Below are positions 5,085 to 5,143 of a DNA stretch of 5,143 bases, in pieces (within the stretch, counting starts at the first letter, position 1; each line of letters opens with the position of its first letter). Under the pieces are notes generated by a model. It saw only the letters and a list, made by a program, of their open reading frames with translations, did no database searches and had not been told where the DNA came from. Source of the stretch: an uncultured bacterium (GTDB lineage: Bacteria > Patescibacteria > ABY1 > SG8-24 > 2-12-FULL-60-25); assembly GCA_937863195.1 (NCBI GenBank), contig CALMET010000209.1, positions 1-5,143 on the forward strand, in the 5' to 3' direction. Both the position numbers and the translations under genes were made by a program.

Positions 5085-5130
5085 CCCAATCATCCCCCTG
5101 CCCCCTTCTTTGTGCGCCTGAAAGAAGGGG
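5085..5130 (+). repeat. Dispersed palindromic repeat, copy C
   Basis: CCCAATCATC followed by C-rich sequence and a hairpin, CCCCTTCTTT (5102-5111) with AAAGAAGGGG (5121-5130), 10 perfect pairs around a 9-base loop. Positions 5088-5112 match copy A (1794-1816) except for one extra C in each of two C runs. The loop differs (GTGCGCCTG against GGG), while the arms are kept. It lies upstream of the tRNA gene, near the window edge; the element may continue past 5130. Confidence 0.75.
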
Positions 5131-5143
5131 TTCTCTGCAAGAT

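Overview
The window looks like bacterial chromosome with mostly single-gene transcription units: four protein genes on the + strand and one tRNA gene on the - strand. The compact ~47% GC (estimated by eye) layout, a TrmB-type regulator, a CorA-like transporter, an arm-less ABC-F ATPase and gene starts without Shine-Dalgarno sequences would fit Candidatus Patescibacteria (CPR), perhaps a parcubacterial lineage. This is an inference from gene style, not from a phylogenetic marker. The genetic code appears standard, with UGA as stop.

Layout. 1-812: 3' part of an unrecognised membrane-anchored or secreted protein, cut by the left edge and ended by a compact terminator. 847-1773: CorA-family divalent-metal transporter with an extended -10 promoter so close to the ATG that the mRNA is probably leaderless. 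1774-1939: gene-free spacer filled by two inverted copies of a C-rich palindromic repeat followed by a T-run. 1940-2671: TrmB-family transcriptional regulator. 2672-3167: about 500 bases with no convincing protein gene. It holds a GC-rich hairpin, a strong terminator, a cluster of GATC sites, a stretch of about 270 bases dense in hairpins (candidate undescribed structured RNA), and an AT-rich palindrome in a promoter region. 3168-4931: ABC-F ATPase, a ribosome-associated translation factor type. 4930-4960: 13-bp stem acting as terminator for both converging genes. 4965-5041 (-): tRNA-Ile with anticodon UAU and encoded CCA, with its promoter at 5054-5082. 5085-5130: a third copy of the dispersed repeat.

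The genes do not form an evident pathway. The - strand tRNA and the ABC-F ATPase both concern translation; CorA handles Mg2+ or related ions; the TrmB-like protein is a DNA-binding regulator whose targets cannot be read from the sequence. The best leads for something undescribed are the structured region at about 2799-3072 and the dispersed palindromic repeat family.
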